Below, piece by piece: positions 33,908 through 44,868 of a stretch of DNA of 64,000 nt. Position 1 is the first letter of the stretch; each line of letters opens with the position of its first letter. Origin of the DNA: Bradyrhizobium sediminis (GTDB taxonomy: Bacteria > Pseudomonadota > Alphaproteobacteria > Rhizobiales > Xanthobacteraceae); the NCBI RefSeq assembly GCF_018736085.1, contig NZ_CP076134.1, positions 1,312,501 to 1,376,500 on the forward strand, written 5' to 3'. Position numbers and translations under genes: made by a program. The notes beneath the pieces were generated by a model. The model did no database searches. It was not told the DNA's origin and saw only the letters and a program-made list of their open reading frames with translations.

Positions 33908-36631
33908 ATGGCTCAGCAGCGCCGCGATCCCGAACAACGTCCCTCGCCGGAGGCCCTGCTGGAAGCGGCCCGGCGGGAGGAAAGCCGCGCCGGCCGGCTT
34001 AAGATCTTCGTCGGCGCGGCTCCCGGCGTCGGCAAGACCTATGAGATGCTGCAGAGCGCGCACGCCAAGCGCAAGGGCGGCGTCGATGTCGTGGTCGGCG
34101 TGGTCGAGACCCACGGCCGGGCGGAGACGGAAGCGTTGCTGCACGGGCTCGAGGTCCTGCCGCGCAAGCGGATCGAGTACAAGGATCAGCTCATCGAGGA
34201 GATGGACCTCGACGCGCTGATCGCACGCCGCCCCGGAATCGCGCTGGTCGACGAACTCGCCCACACCAACGCGCCCGGCAGCCGCCACCCCAAACGCTAC
34301 CTCGACGTCGAGGAGCTGCTCTCCCGCGGCATCGACGTCTATACCGCGGTCAATATCCAGCACATCGAAAGCCTCAACGACGTGGTCGCCCAGATCACGC
34401 ATGTGCGGGTGCGCGAGACCGTGCCGGATTCGGTGTTCGACCGCGCCGATGCGATCGAGCTGATCGATCTCACGCCTGACGACCTGATCCAGCGGCTGAA
34501 GGAGGGCAAGGTCTACGTTCCCAAGCAGGCCGAGCGCGCGCTGGAGCATTATTTCTCGCCCGGCAATCTGACCGCGCTGCGCGAGCTGGCGCTGCGGCGG
34601 ACCGCCGAGCGCGTCGACGAGCAGCTATTGACCCACATGCAGGCCAACGCCATCGCCGGCCCCTGGGCGGCCGGCGAGCGCATCCTGGTCTGCATCAGCG
34701 AGGATCCGCGCGCCGCAGGGCTGGTGCGCTACACCAGGCGGCTGGCGGATCGCCTGCACGCGCCCTGGACCGCGCTCAGTATCGAGACCCGCCGCAGCCT
34801 GCAACTGACCGACGAGCAGCGGGACCGGCTGGCCGACACGCTGCGGCTGGCGGAAGCGCTGGGCGGCGAGGCGCTCACCATTCCCGGCGTCGGGCGCCGG
34901 ATCGCCGACGACATCATCGGCTTCGCGCAGGCCAATAACGTCACCCAGATCATCATCGGGAAGTCGATGCGTTCCTGGTGGTTCGAGATGAGGCGCGGCT
35001 CGGTGGTGCACGATCTGGTGCGGCGCGCCGGCAATATCAGTATCAACGTGATCGCCGGCGAGGAGCTCGCGGCGGAGCCGGTTCCAAAGAAGACGGTGCG
35101 CACGGCCGAACGGCAGGAGCCGTTCGATCCCGTTCCCTATGCGATATCGCTGCTGCTGGTTGCCGCGGCGCTTGGCGCCGGCCTGCTGATCCATCCGTGG
35201 ATGGGCATCGAAAACGTCGACCTCGTGTTCCTGACGGCGGTGGTCGCAGCCGCTGTGCGTTACGGCCTGCTGCCATCGGTGTTGGCGAGCATCGTCGCAT
35301 CGCTCTGCTACAACTTCTTCTTTCTGCCGCCGATCTACACCTTCACGATCACCGACCCGACCAACGTCGCGGCCTTCTTCTTCTTTATGCTGATCGCGAT
35401 CGTGGTTTCCAATGTGGCGGCGCGGGTGCGCACCCAGGCCGTCTCCGCGATCGGCAGGGTGCGGACCACGGAATCGCTCTATGCCTTCAGCCGCAAGCTC
35501 GCCGGCACCGCGACGCTGGACGACGTGTTGTGGGCGACCGCCTATCAGACCGCCTTGATGCTGAAGGTACGGGTGGTCCTGTTGTTGCCGGAGGACGGCG
35601 TCATCACGGTCAAGGCGGGCTATCCGCCGGAGGATCAGCTCGACCAGGCCGATCTCGCCGCCGCCAACTGGGCGTGGGGCAACGACCGCGCGGCCGGGCG
35701 CGGCGCGGATACGCTGCCGGGTGCCAAGCGCCTGTTCCTGCCGATGCGGACCGGACGCGGGCCGATCGGCGTCATCGGCATCGACGACGACAAGACCGGG
35801 CCGCTGCTGACGCCGGATCAGCGCCGTCTGCTCGATGCGCTGATGGATCAGGGCGCGCTCGCGATCGAGCGGGTGCAACTGGTGGAGGACATGGACCGGG
35901 TCAAGCGTACCGTGGAGTCGGACCGGCTGCGCTCGGCGTTGTTGACCTCGATCTCGCACGATCTCAAGACGCCGCTGGCGTCGGTGCTCGGCGCCGCCTC
36001 GACGATGCGGGATCTCGCCAGCGGGCTGAGCGAATCGGAAAATCGCGACCTGCTGGCGACCGTGATCGACGAATCCGAGCGGCTCAACCGCTTCATCGCC
36101 AATCTGCTCGACATGACCAAGCTGGAATCCGGCGCCATCGTGCCGAACACCGCGCCGCACGATATCGGCGAAATCGTCGGCAGCGTGTTGCGGCGCGCCA
36201 GCAAGATTCTCGCCCGTCACAAGGTTTCGCTGCAGCTCGCCGCCGATCTGCCGATGCTGCAACTCGACGCGGTGCTGTTCGAGCAGGTGCTGTTCAATCT
36301 CTTGGACAACGCGGCAAAATATTCCCCTGCCGACACCACGATCTCGATCAGGAGTTTTCTCGACGAGGATTGGGTGTCGTTGCAAATCCTCGACGAGGGC
36401 GAGGGCATTCCGCCGGCGGAGCTGGAGATGATCTTCGACAAGTTCTATCGCGCGCAAAAGGGCGATCATGTCCGCCCCGGCACCGGCCTCGGGCTTGCGA
36501 TCTCGCGCGGCTTCGTCGAGGCCATGCATGGCACGATCCTGGCCGCCAACCGCACCGACCGCAGCGGCGCCGTGCTGACGATCCGGCTGCCGATACCCGC
36601 TGCATCAAAAGCGCTGGACACCGCCGCATGA
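33908..36631 (+). CDS. kdpD: Osmosensitive potassium-channel sensor kinase
   Basis: 907 residues. N-terminal KdpD domain with Walker A GAAPGVGKTYEML and DELAHTNAPGSRHPKR, then a universal-stress-like domain (about 245-370), four membrane helices (about 400-500), a GAF-like domain, and a histidine kinase with His684 in SISHDLKTPLAS, the N-box NLLDNAAKYSP and GTGLGLAISRG. It senses K+ limitation and phosphorylates KdpE. It overlaps kdpE by ATGA, so sensor and regulator are made together and behind the pump they control. Confidence 0.95.
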   Translation: MAQQRRDPEQRPSPEALLEAARREESRAGRLKIFVGAAPGVGKTYEMLQSAHAKRKGGVDVVVGVVETHGRAETEALLHGLEVLPRKRIEYKDQLIEEMDLDALIARRPGIALVDELAHTNAPGSRHPKRYLDVEELLSRGIDVYTAVNIQHIESLNDVVAQITHVRVRETVPDSVFDRADAIELIDLTPDDLIQRLKEGKVYVPKQAERALEHYFSPGNLTALRELALRRTAERVDEQLLTHMQANAIAGPWAAGERILVCISEDPRAAGLVRYTRRLADRLHAPWTALSIETRRSLQLTDEQRDRLADTLRLAEALGGEALTIPGVGRRIADDIIGFAQANNVTQIIIGKSMRSWWFEMRRGSVVHDLVRRAGNISINVIAGEELAAEPVPKKTVRTAERQEPFDPVPYAISLLLVAAALGAGLLIHPWMGIENVDLVFLTAVVAAAVRYGLLPSVLASIVASLCYNFFFLPPIYTFTITDPTNVAAFFFFMLIAIVVSNVAARVRTQAVSAIGRVRTTESLYAFSRKLAGTATLDDVLWATAYQTALMLKVRVVLLLPEDGVITVKAGYPPEDQLDQADLAAANWAWGNDRAAGRGADTLPGAKRLFLPMRTGRGPIGVIGIDDDKTGPLLTPDQRRLLDALMDQGALAIERVQLVEDMDRVKRTVESDRLRSALLTSISHDLKTPLASVLGAASTMRDLASGLSESENRDLLATVIDESERLNRFIANLLDMTKLESGAIVPNTAPHDIGEIVGSVLRRASKILARHKVSLQLAADLPMLQLDAVLFEQVLFNLLDNAAKYSPADTTISIRSFLDEDWVSLQILDEGEGIPPAELEMIFDKFYRAQKGDHVRPGTGLGLAISRGFVEAMHGTILAANRTDRSGAVLTIRLPIPAASKALDTAA

Positions 36632-37317
36632 ACGCCACGCCTATCAAGGTCCTGGTCATCGACGACGAGCCGCCGATCCGTAAACTGCTGCGCATGGGAC
36701 TGAGCACCCAGGGCTACGAGATCCTGGAGGCGTCCAATGGCAAGAACGCGCTGGAATTGCTGGAGCAGAATCCGGCGCTCATCGTCCTCGATCTCGGCCT
36801 GCCCGACATCCAGGGCCATGAACTGCTGCGCATGATCCGCGGCCTCAACGACAGCGTTCCGATCGTGGTGCTGTCGAGCCGCGGCGACGAGGCGGGCAAG
36901 GTCCAGGCGCTCGATCTCGGCGCCGACGACTATCTGACCAAACCGTTCGGGATGGACGAACTGCTGGCCCGTATGCGCGCGGCGTTGCGGCATCAGTTGC
37001 AGGTCCATGGCGAGCGCCCGGTGTTTCGCTCGGGCGATCTCTCGGTCGACCTGGTGCGCCGTATCGTCAAGGTCGGCGAGCGCGATGTCAAGCTGTCGCC
37101 GAAGGAGTACGAATTGCTGCGCGTGCTGGTGCAGCACGCCGGCAAGGTCCTGACCCACCGCTTTCTCTTGAAGGAGCTGTGGGACGAACTGACCGACGCG
37201 CAATATTTGCGGGTCTATGTGCGCCAGCTCCGGCAGAAGATCGAGGCCGATCCGGAGCGCCCGCAATTCGTCCTGACCGAGACCGGGATCGGCTACCGGC
37301 TGCGCGCGCCGGACTAG
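36628..37317 (+). CDS. kdpE: Kdp operon response regulator
   Basis: 229 residues, OmpR family. The receiver domain has VLVIDDEPPIRK, phospho-acceptor Asp55 in VLDLGLPD and the conserved Lys in LTKPFGMDELLAR. The winged-helix domain ends with VYVRQLRQKIEADPERP and ETGIGYRLR. When phosphorylated it activates kdp transcription. The ATG at 36628 overlaps the kdpD stop. The frame extends far upstream inside kdpD, but only this start fits the family. Confidence 0.94.
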   Translation: MNATPIKVLVIDDEPPIRKLLRMGLSTQGYEILEASNGKNALELLEQNPALIVLDLGLPDIQGHELLRMIRGLNDSVPIVVLSSRGDEAGKVQALDLGADDYLTKPFGMDELLARMRAALRHQLQVHGERPVFRSGDLSVDLVRRIVKVGERDVKLSPKEYELLRVLVQHAGKVLTHRFLLKELWDELTDAQYLRVYVRQLRQKIEADPERPQFVLTETGIGYRLRAPD

Positions 37318-37378
37318 ATCCGCCCCTCCCGGCCGGAGGCCCGATCGACTGTTGACCATACGTGCTCCTGGAGCGCCC

Positions 37379-37819
37379 ATGAAGATTTCCGATATGCTGT
37401 CGCCAACCGACGTCCTGATCGACGTCCGTGGCTCGAACAAGCGGCTGTTGTTGCAGGAATTCGCGGCCAAGGCCGCCGACAGCCTCGGCCTGCGCGTCGA
37501 CCAGGTAGCGCCCTACCTGCTCAAGCGCGAAGAATTGGGCTCGACCGGGATCGGCCGCGGCGTCGCCATCCCGCACGCCCGGCTACCAGATCTGCAGCGC
37601 CCCTTTGGGCTGCTGGCGAGGTTGAAAGCGCCGGTCGAATTCGACGCCATCGACGGGCAGGCGGTGGACATCGTGTTCGTGCTGCTGTCGCCGGCCGCCG
37701 CGGAAAGCGGACAGATCGGGCCGCTCGCATTGGTGGCGCGGACGTTGAGGCCGCCGGAGAATCTTGCCCGCTTGCGCGCCGCCATGAATACGACCGAGCT
37801 TTATGCGGCGGTCGCCTGA
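37379..37819 (+). CDS. ptsN: PTS IIA (Ntr-type) protein
   Basis: 146 residues, one PTS_EIIA_2 domain. The phosphorylated His66 is in GRGVAIPHARLP. GGAGC precedes the ATG at 37379. IIA-Ntr proteins regulate potassium homeostasis in several proteobacteria, and the unphosphorylated form binds KdpD or KdpE. Its place 61 bp behind kdpE fits such a role. The protein departs from the standard ptsN neighbourhood (rpoN), so it is probably a second, Kdp-dedicated copy. Confidence 0.87.
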   Translation: MKISDMLSPTDVLIDVRGSNKRLLLQEFAAKAADSLGLRVDQVAPYLLKREELGSTGIGRGVAIPHARLPDLQRPFGLLARLKAPVEFDAIDGQAVDIVFVLLSPAAAESGQIGPLALVARTLRPPENLARLRAAMNTTELYAAVA

Positions 37820-37859
37820 GCACTGCGCGCCCGATGATAGGGTCCGCGACGAAGCGATC

Positions 37860-38256
37860 GAGTGCGCGAGGCAGGCGATTTGCCCGACGGGTTGTTTTTC
37901 AGGAGGCGTGTCCAGCCCCCTTCGCAAAAATATTCTGCTTCGCGATTTGGTAGAAACACCATTACTGATTCGCCCATCCTGTTCCGATGAGGGGCGTATC
38001 ATGATCGTCACGAACGTAGGGGCGGGATGCGGTGGACGCGGCAGCGTCGGGCGCGCAAGTGATCGTAGGGCGGGTTCAAATCCGTGAGCGATGAAACGGC
38101 GCGCTGACGAACGATGCTGAAGCGTACGGTGAAGCCGTGTGGTCCTGACGCCTCTGGGTTGGCGTCAAGTCCGGCGGAGGCATGCCGGCCCGACCGGGTG
38201 CAGGCACGCCATATCCGCTTGGCGACGGTGACAAACAAATCCTGATCACCGGGGAG
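37860..38256. repeat. Long interspersed repeat, left part (split by IS)
   Basis: Non-coding. I recognise stretches such as GGCAGGCGATTTGCCCGACGG, CGGGATGCGGTGGACGCGGC and GGTCCTGACGCCTCTGGG as parts of a long repeat found many times in Bradyrhizobium-type genomes (from memory, not a search). It breaks off at ACCGGGGAG where the IS110-family element begins, and continues on the far side at 39561. Start position approximate. Confidence 0.6.
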
Positions 38257-38409
38257 CAACTGTATTTTACGTAGACCTGTGATCGGCCGGCCTCAAGGCT
38301 GGCGCTGCGCGCCACCGCCTTCGGCGGCTGACGGCCTTGACCCCGTCCGCTCACCGGTCTTTTGGCTTTGCATGCGCTCGGTCCTGGACCGAGCGCAGGG
38401 TTCGCTCGA

Positions 38410-39535
<1,126 letters not shown>

Positions 39536-39560
39536 CATTCTGGCAGATTTTGCGGACACA

Positions 39561-39780
39561 AGAGCGCGGAGTAAGCCGTAAAACCATTGCGCAGGGAAGG
39601 CCGGATTGCCTCCGCTGAACCTGTATGCTCGTGTGCGTCTTTCTATGTGCATCTTGCACACGAGACCGCGGGTGCAGCGCGCACCCGGCTTTCCCTGCGC
39701 CCTCTGAATGGAGGGGGCGGAAAATTCCAGCAAACCTCGGGCATTTCAGGCCGCGAGATCGCGAAGCCGTGTTTGTGGTC
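39561..39780. repeat. Long interspersed repeat, right part, with a three-way-junction fold
   Basis: It continues the repeat interrupted by the IS. A 16-base arm at 39589-39604 pairs with 39685-39700 (one G-U pair). Inside lie a hairpin CTCGTGTGC/GCACACGAG (39628-39636 with 39656-39664) and a hairpin CGGGTGC/GCACCCG (39669-39675 with 39681-39687). The fold is strong on either strand. From memory this segment is repeated across Bradyrhizobium genomes, often miscalled as a small protein gene. Confidence 0.6.
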
Positions 39781-39804
39781 GTTCGAAAGCCTGAATCCTC
39801 TTTC

Positions 39805-39923
39805 GTCGTCCCCGCGAACGCAGAGACCCATACGCCGTGGCCTTTCGGATAGGCGCAGGCGTTGGATACTTTCTGCAACAACAAGCGCCGGTGGTTATGG
39901 GTCCCTGCGTTCGCAGGGACGAC
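39805..39923. repeat. 119-bp paired-hairpin repeat, copy 2
   Basis: Same ends, length and internal boxes as copy 1 at 28743-28861. The left hairpin is slightly degenerate (CCCGCGAACGCAGAG). The remaining 105 bp up to ligD hold a CTACAAT -10-like box and nothing else recognisable. Confidence 0.72.
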
Positions 39924-40028
39924 ATTGGGAGAGCCAACGGGTCGCAACACCCGGTGCCCGGGAACAATCTTCAACGGTGCCAATTATTTTCTCTCCAATA
40001 GCCGCGGCGGGGCACTACAATCTCCGGC

Positions 40029-42707
40029 ATGTCCCGGCGCGAAACGGATCGATCCGTGCCCCCCAAGAGCCTGTCCACCTATCGGAAGAAGCGCGACTTC
40101 GAAAAAACCGCCGAGCCCTCGGGCGAGGTCGAGGTCGCGCCTTCGAAGCAGCGGCGGTTCGTGATCCAGAAGCACGATGCGAGCCGGCTGCACTACGACC
40201 TCCGGCTCGAATTCGACGGCGTGTTCAAGTCCTGGGCGGTGGCGCGCGGGCCGTCGCTCGATCCGCACGACAAGCGGCTGGCGGTCGAGGTGGAGGATCA
40301 TCCGCTCGACTACGGCGATTTCGAAGGCACCATCCCGAAGGGGCAGTATGGCGGCGGCACCGTGCAGCTCTGGGATCGCGGCTTCTGGGAATCCGACGAC
40401 CCGGAAAAGGGATTCCGAAAGGGCGACCTGAAATTCACCCTGCACGGCGGCAAGCTCCGCGGCAGCTGGGTGCTGGTGCGCATGCGCCATGACCGTAACG
40501 GCGGCACCCGCACCAACTGGCTGCTGATCAAGCATCGCGACGCGTTCGCCAAGGAGGGCGAGGCCAACAGCATCTTGGACGAGGACAGATCGATCGCGTC
40601 GGGGCGGACGATGGCGGAGATCGCGGCCGGCAAGGGCAGGGCGCCGAAACCGTTCATGCTGGCGAAGGCCGGCCGCGGCAACGCCGACGCGGTCTGGGAT
40701 TCGAATGAGGGAAGTGCGGCAGAGGCGCGCGCGGAGAAGAAGCAATCCGCATCAGGGCCAGCGCCCGCCAGGGCAAACAAGGGCAAAAAAGTCGCCGCGA
40801 TGCCGGATTTCGTCGCGCCGCAGCTCTGCACCCTGGTCGAGCGTCCGCCGGATTCGCAGGGCTGGTGCCACGAAATCAAGTTCGACGGCTACCGGGTGCA
40901 ACTGCGTGTCGAGGGCGGCCAGGCCACGCTGAAGACCCGCAAGGGACTGGACTGGACCGACAAGTTCGAGGCCATCGCCAGGGAAGGCAGCGCGCTGCCG
41001 GACGTACTGATCGACGGCGAGATCGTCGCGCTCGACCACAACGGCGTGCCGGATTTCTCCATGCTGCAGGCCGCGATTTCCGATGGCAAGACCGACAACC
41101 TCGTCTTCTTTGCGTTCGACCTGCTGTTTGCCGGCGGCGAGGACCTTCGCAGCGTGCCGCTCGGCCAGCGGAAAGAGCGGTTGAAGGAATTGCTGGGGGC
41201 CCGGAAGGGCAAGAGCAACCTGATCAGCTATGTCGAGCATTTCGAGACCGGCGGCGACGCCATCCTGCAGTCGGCGCGCAAGCTGTCGCTGGAGGGCATC
41301 GTCTCGAAGAGGCTCAGCGCGCCCTATCGTTCGGGGCGTTCCGAGAGCTGGACCAAGGCAAAGTGCCGCGCCGGGCATGAGGTCGTGATCGGCGGCTGGA
41401 AAACCACCAACGGCAAATTCCGTTCGCTGATGGCCGGTGTCCATCGCGGCGATCATCTCGCCTTTGTCGGGATCGTCGGCGCCGGCTTCGGTCAGGACAC
41501 GGTGCGGCGGATCATGCCGGCGCTGAAGGCGGCGGCCTCGGACAAGAACCCGTTCGGCGGCAAGGATGCGCCGAAGGAGACCCGCGACGTGCACTGGCTG
41601 AGACCCGAACTGGTCGCCGAGATCGAATTCGCCGGCTGGACCGCGGATGGCAACATACGGCAGGCGGCGTTCAAGGGGCTGCGCCAGGACAAGCCGGCCG
41701 AGGAGATCGAGGCGGAAACCCCTGCCACGGTGAACATCGCCAACCCCTCCGGCAAAGCCGCGGGCAATCCCGGCAAGGCGCGGTCCGTGTCGGCGGGCAG
41801 GTCCGCCGAGGTGATGGGCGTGATCATCTCGAAGCCCGACAAGGAGCTGTGGCCAGACGCCGGCGACGGCAAGGGCGTGACCAAGCTCGATCTCGCCAGA
41901 TATTTCGAGGCGGTCGGCGGCTGGATGATCGGCCATCTCAGGGGACGGCCGTGCTCGGTGGTCCGCGCGCCCGACGGCATCAAGGGGGAAAAATTCTTCC
42001 AGCGCCATGCGATGCCCGGCACTTCGCACCTGCTGGAGCTCGTCAAGGTCTCCGGCGACCGCAAGCCATATCTGCAGATCGACCGCGTCGAGGGTCTCGC
42101 CGCGGTGGCGCAGCTCGGCGGCGTCGAGCTGCATCCCTGGAACTGCGCGCCTGATGCGCCCGACGTGCCCGGCCGGCTGGTGTTCGATCTCGATCCCGCG
42201 CCGGAAGTCGAATTCTCCGACGTCATCGAGGCGGCCAAGGACATGCGGCAGCATCTTGCCGCTCTCGGCCTGGAAAGCTTCTGCAAGACCACCGGCGGCA
42301 AGGGGCTGCATGTGGTGACGCCGCTGGCCTGTGGCGCCAAGGACCAGGTGACCTGGAAGGAAGCCAAGGCTTTTGCGTTTGGCGTCTGCCAGTGGATGGC
42401 GAACGAAGAACCCGGGCGCTATCTGCTCAACATGTCGAAGAAGCTGCGCAGCGGAAAGATCTTCCTCGATTATCTCCGCAACGACCGCCTGGCCACCGCG
42501 GTCGCGGTGCTGTCGCCGCGGGCGCGCGAAGGCGCCACCGTCTCGATGCCGCTGACCTGGGCCCAGCTGCGCGGCGATCTCGATCCCAGGCGCTATACGG
42601 TGCGAACCGTGCCGGCGCTGCTGGCGCGGACAAAGGCGTGGGAGGGCTACGATGATGCGGCATCGTCGATCAAGGCTGCGATGAAGAAGTTGGCGGAGAA
42701 GATCTAA
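40029..42707 (+). CDS. ligD: ATP-dependent DNA ligase D (multidomain)
   Basis: 892 residues with all three LigD activities for non-homologous end joining. Residues about 20-190: 3'-phosphoesterase ([34 protein letters not shown]). About 265-560: ligase with adenylated Lys284 in HEIKFDGYR, then DGEIVALD and EGIVSKR. About 600-885: primase-polymerase with VFDLDPAPE and [10 protein letters not shown]. The partner gene ku is not in the window. An unusual ATG context in repeat DNA precedes it; the start matches the usual basic N-terminus. Confidence 0.95.
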   Translation: MSRRETDRSVPPKSLSTYRKKRDFEKTAEPSGEVEVAPSKQRRFVIQKHDASRLHYDLRLEFDGVFKSWAVARGPSLDPHDKRLAVEVEDHPLDYGDFEGTIPKGQYGGGTVQLWDRGFWESDDPEKGFRKGDLKFTLHGGKLRGSWVLVRMRHDRNGGTRTNWLLIKHRDAFAKEGEANSILDEDRSIASGRTMAEIAAGKGRAPKPFMLAKAGRGNADAVWDSNEGSAAEARAEKKQSASGPAPARANKGKKVAAMPDFVAPQLCTLVERPPDSQGWCHEIKFDGYRVQLRVEGGQATLKTRKGLDWTDKFEAIAREGSALPDVLIDGEIVALDHNGVPDFSMLQAAISDGKTDNLVFFAFDLLFAGGEDLRSVPLGQRKERLKELLGARKGKSNLISYVEHFETGGDAILQSARKLSLEGIVSKRLSAPYRSGRSESWTKAKCRAGHEVVIGGWKTTNGKFRSLMAGVHRGDHLAFVGIVGAGFGQDTVRRIMPALKAAASDKNPFGGKDAPKETRDVHWLRPELVAEIEFAGWTADGNIRQAAFKGLRQDKPAEEIEAETPATVNIANPSGKAAGNPGKARSVSAGRSAEVMGVIISKPDKELWPDAGDGKGVTKLDLARYFEAVGGWMIGHLRGRPCSVVRAPDGIKGEKFFQRHAMPGTSHLLELVKVSGDRKPYLQIDRVEGLAAVAQLGGVELHPWNCAPDAPDVPGRLVFDLDPAPEVEFSDVIEAAKDMRQHLAALGLESFCKTTGGKGLHVVTPLACGAKDQVTWKEAKAFAFGVCQWMANEEPGRYLLNMSKKLRSGKIFLDYLRNDRLATAVAVLSPRAREGATVSMPLTWAQLRGDLDPRRYTVRTVPALLARTKAWEGYDDAASSIKAAMKKLAEKI

Positions 42708-42712
42708 CCGTT

Positions 42713-42758
42713 GTCATCCCGGGGCGCGCGAAGCGTGAACCCGGAATCTCGCGCTGAT
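42713..42758. repeat. Fragment of CCGGGG/CCCGGAATC repeat
   Basis: GTCATCCCGGGG and AACCCGGAATCTCG match the inner unit of the repeat in the kdp operon at 33115-33155. It fills the gap between ligD and the next gene. Confidence 0.5.
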
Positions 42759-42778
42759 AGTCTCTGGAGGATGTCAAG

Positions 42779-43090
42779 ATGTCCGCACCACTCATCGTTT
42801 CGATTCCACATCGGCTTGGCCGCGAAGAGGCGGTGCGCCGCCTGAAAACCGGTTTGACACGGGCCGCCTCCAGCGTGCCGGTGTTGACCGTCGATGAGGA
42901 GCGATGGGAGCAGGACCGCATGATCTTCCGCATCCGCGCGCTCGGGCAGGCGGCCTCGGGTCATATCGATGTCGCCGATGATCATGTCCGGCTGGAGGTC
43001 ACGCTGCCCTGGCTGCTGCAGCGGTTTGCCGAAGTCGCGCACGCCGCGATCAAGCAACGCGGCAATCTGCTGCTGACCAAGAAGGATTGA
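42779..43090 (+). CDS. Polyhydroxyalkanoic acid system family protein
   Basis: 103 residues, the size of the PHA granule-region family (PF09650). It begins APLIVSIPHRLGREEAVRRL and contains RIRALGQAASGHIDVADDHV and VTLPWLLQRFAEVA, with an IKQRGNLLLTKK tail. Members sit near polyhydroxyalkanoate genes and are thought to affect granules; no enzymatic role is known. Here it lies alone between ligD and treZ, convergent with the latter (11-bp gap). Confidence 0.8.
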   Translation: MSAPLIVSIPHRLGREEAVRRLKTGLTRAASSVPVLTVDEERWEQDRMIFRIRALGQAASGHIDVADDHVRLEVTLPWLLQRFAEVAHAAIKQRGNLLLTKKD

Positions 43091-43101
43091 TTGACGCGGT
43101 G

Positions 43102-44868
43102 TTACCCTGCGGCAACGCGCCAGAACACCGACCACGGCGGGAGCACGTCGCCGATTTCGCCGCCCCAGATCGGCGTGCCGGCCGTTTTGCCTTGTTGGCT
43201 GGCGATTCCGCCCGGCGACAGGTTGGCCAGCAGATGCAGCGTCGCGCCGTCGCCCATGCGCCAGCTTGCCGTCAGCAAGCCGTTGTCCGCTGCATGCGCC
43301 TCGCCGAACGCTGTGCCCGCCAGCCGCGGGACGATTTCCCGGCGGCGGGTCGCGAGCAGGTTCCGCACCAGCGCCAGCCGTGTCTGTCCCGGCTCCTCGT
43401 TGCACGCCTGCCAATCCGGCACTGCGGATTGAAACGTTGATTGTTGCAGGGGATCGGGCACCTCGTCGCCATAGGTCGCGTAGGCCCAGTCGTACTCCCT
43501 GCGTCGTCCCTTGCGCACCGCCTCGGCGAGATCGCCCTTGAAATCGCAGAAGAACGGGAACGGCGTTTTCGAGCCCCATTCCTCCCCCATGAACAGCATC
43601 GGGATCGACGGCGCCAGCAAGGTAACCGCCAGGGCCGCTTCGATCGCGCGGCTATCGACGATGCTTTCGAGCCGGTCGCCGAGCGCGCGGTTGCCGATCT
43701 GGTCGTGGTTCTGCAGGAAATTGACGAAGGCGGTGGGGGAAAGTGTGCCGCTGGATTCGCCGCGCGGTCGCCCACCCAGAAACGCGAAGTCCTCGCCCTG
43801 AAAGACAAATCCGGAGCCGAGCGCCCGCGCAATGTCCCGCAGCGGAGATGTCGTGTAGTCGCCGTAATAGCCCTGCCTCTCTCCGGTCAGGAAAACGTGC
43901 CAGGCGTGATGATAATCGTCGTTCCATTGCGCGCGGTATTTGCCGCGCGGCGGGTCTTGCCCCGTCTCCAGCAGGCTCGCGCGGTTATCGCCGTTTTCGA
44001 CGACCAGATGGATGTGCCGGCCGGTCGCAGCGGCGAGCTCCCCGGCCGCGCGGCTGAGATCGTGCAGCAGCGAGAGCCCGCCCGGTTCGGCGATGGTATT
44101 CACCGCATCCAGCCGCAGCCCGTCGAAGCGGTATTGGCGCAGCCAGTACAGCGCGTTGCCGATGGCGAAGGCGCGCACTTGGGGCACGCGATAGTCGATG
44201 ACGTTGCCCCAGGGCGTCTGCGCCTGCGTGAAGAAAGCGGGCGCATAGCGGCCGAGGTAATTTCCTTCGGGGCCGAAGTGGTTGTAGACCACGTCGAGGA
44301 ACACCATCAGTCCGCGCAGATGCGCCTCGTCGATCAGGGTCTTGAGATCGTCGGGGCGCCCATAGGCGCTGTCGGGCGCATACCACAGCACGCCGTCATA
44401 GCCCCAGTTGCGGGAGCCCGCGAAATCCGCCAGCGGCATCAATTCGAGCGCGGTTACTCCGGTGGCCGCGAGATGATCGAGTTTTTCGATCATGGCGCGG
44501 TAGGTGCCTTGTTGCGTGAAGGCGCCGACATGGCTTTCGAGCAGGACGGTCTCCTGCCATGGGCGTCCGCGCCAGCAGCTCGCGCGCCATTGGTAGGTGG
44601 AATGATCGATCACCTCGCTCGGGCCGGATACGTCCTCGGGCTGAAACGCCGAGGCCGGGTCGGGTACGTCGATCTCGCTGTCGATCCGGAATTTGTAGTG
44701 TGCGCCGGCTTTGACGCCGGCGATATCGGCGGAATACCAGCCATCGTCGCCGCGCTGCAGGGCGTGAGGCCGATCCAGCAGCAGGTCGACGCGCTTTGCC
44801 GCGGGCGCCCAAAGCCGAAATGACGCACCGTCCGCCGTCAGTCGTGCGCCGAATGGCTGCTCATTCAT
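43102..44868 (-). CDS. treZ: Malto-oligosyltrehalose trehalohydrolase
   Basis: 588 residues, GH13. TreZ releases trehalose from maltooligosyl-trehalose made by TreY. An N-terminal carbohydrate-binding-like domain (FRLWAPAAKRVDLLLD) precedes the barrel with DVVYNHFGPEGNYLG, nucleophile Asp in FDGLRLDAVNTI, acid/base Glu in LVVENGD, and LQNHDQIGNRALGDR. The active site is intact. The ATG at 44868 overlaps the glgX stop. It is the last gene of the glgE-treS-glgB-glgX-treZ operon. No treY is in the window, so its substrate supply is unclear. Confidence 0.93.
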   Translation of the reverse strand: MNEQPFGARLTADGASFRLWAPAAKRVDLLLDRPHALQRGDDGWYSADIAGVKAGAHYKFRIDSEIDVPDPASAFQPEDVSGPSEVIDHSTYQWRASCWRGRPWQETVLLESHVGAFTQQGTYRAMIEKLDHLAATGVTALELMPLADFAGSRNWGYDGVLWYAPDSAYGRPDDLKTLIDEAHLRGLMVFLDVVYNHFGPEGNYLGRYAPAFFTQAQTPWGNVIDYRVPQVRAFAIGNALYWLRQYRFDGLRLDAVNTIAEPGGLSLLHDLSRAAGELAAATGRHIHLVVENGDNRASLLETGQDPPRGKYRAQWNDDYHHAWHVFLTGERQGYYGDYTTSPLRDIARALGSGFVFQGEDFAFLGGRPRGESSGTLSPTAFVNFLQNHDQIGNRALGDRLESIVDSRAIEAALAVTLLAPSIPMLFMGEEWGSKTPFPFFCDFKGDLAEAVRKGRRREYDWAYATYGDEVPDPLQQSTFQSAVPDWQACNEEPGQTRLALVRNLLATRRREIVPRLAGTAFGEAHAADNGLLTASWRMGDGATLHLLANLSPGGIASQQGKTAGTPIWGGEIGDVLPPWSVFWRVAAG

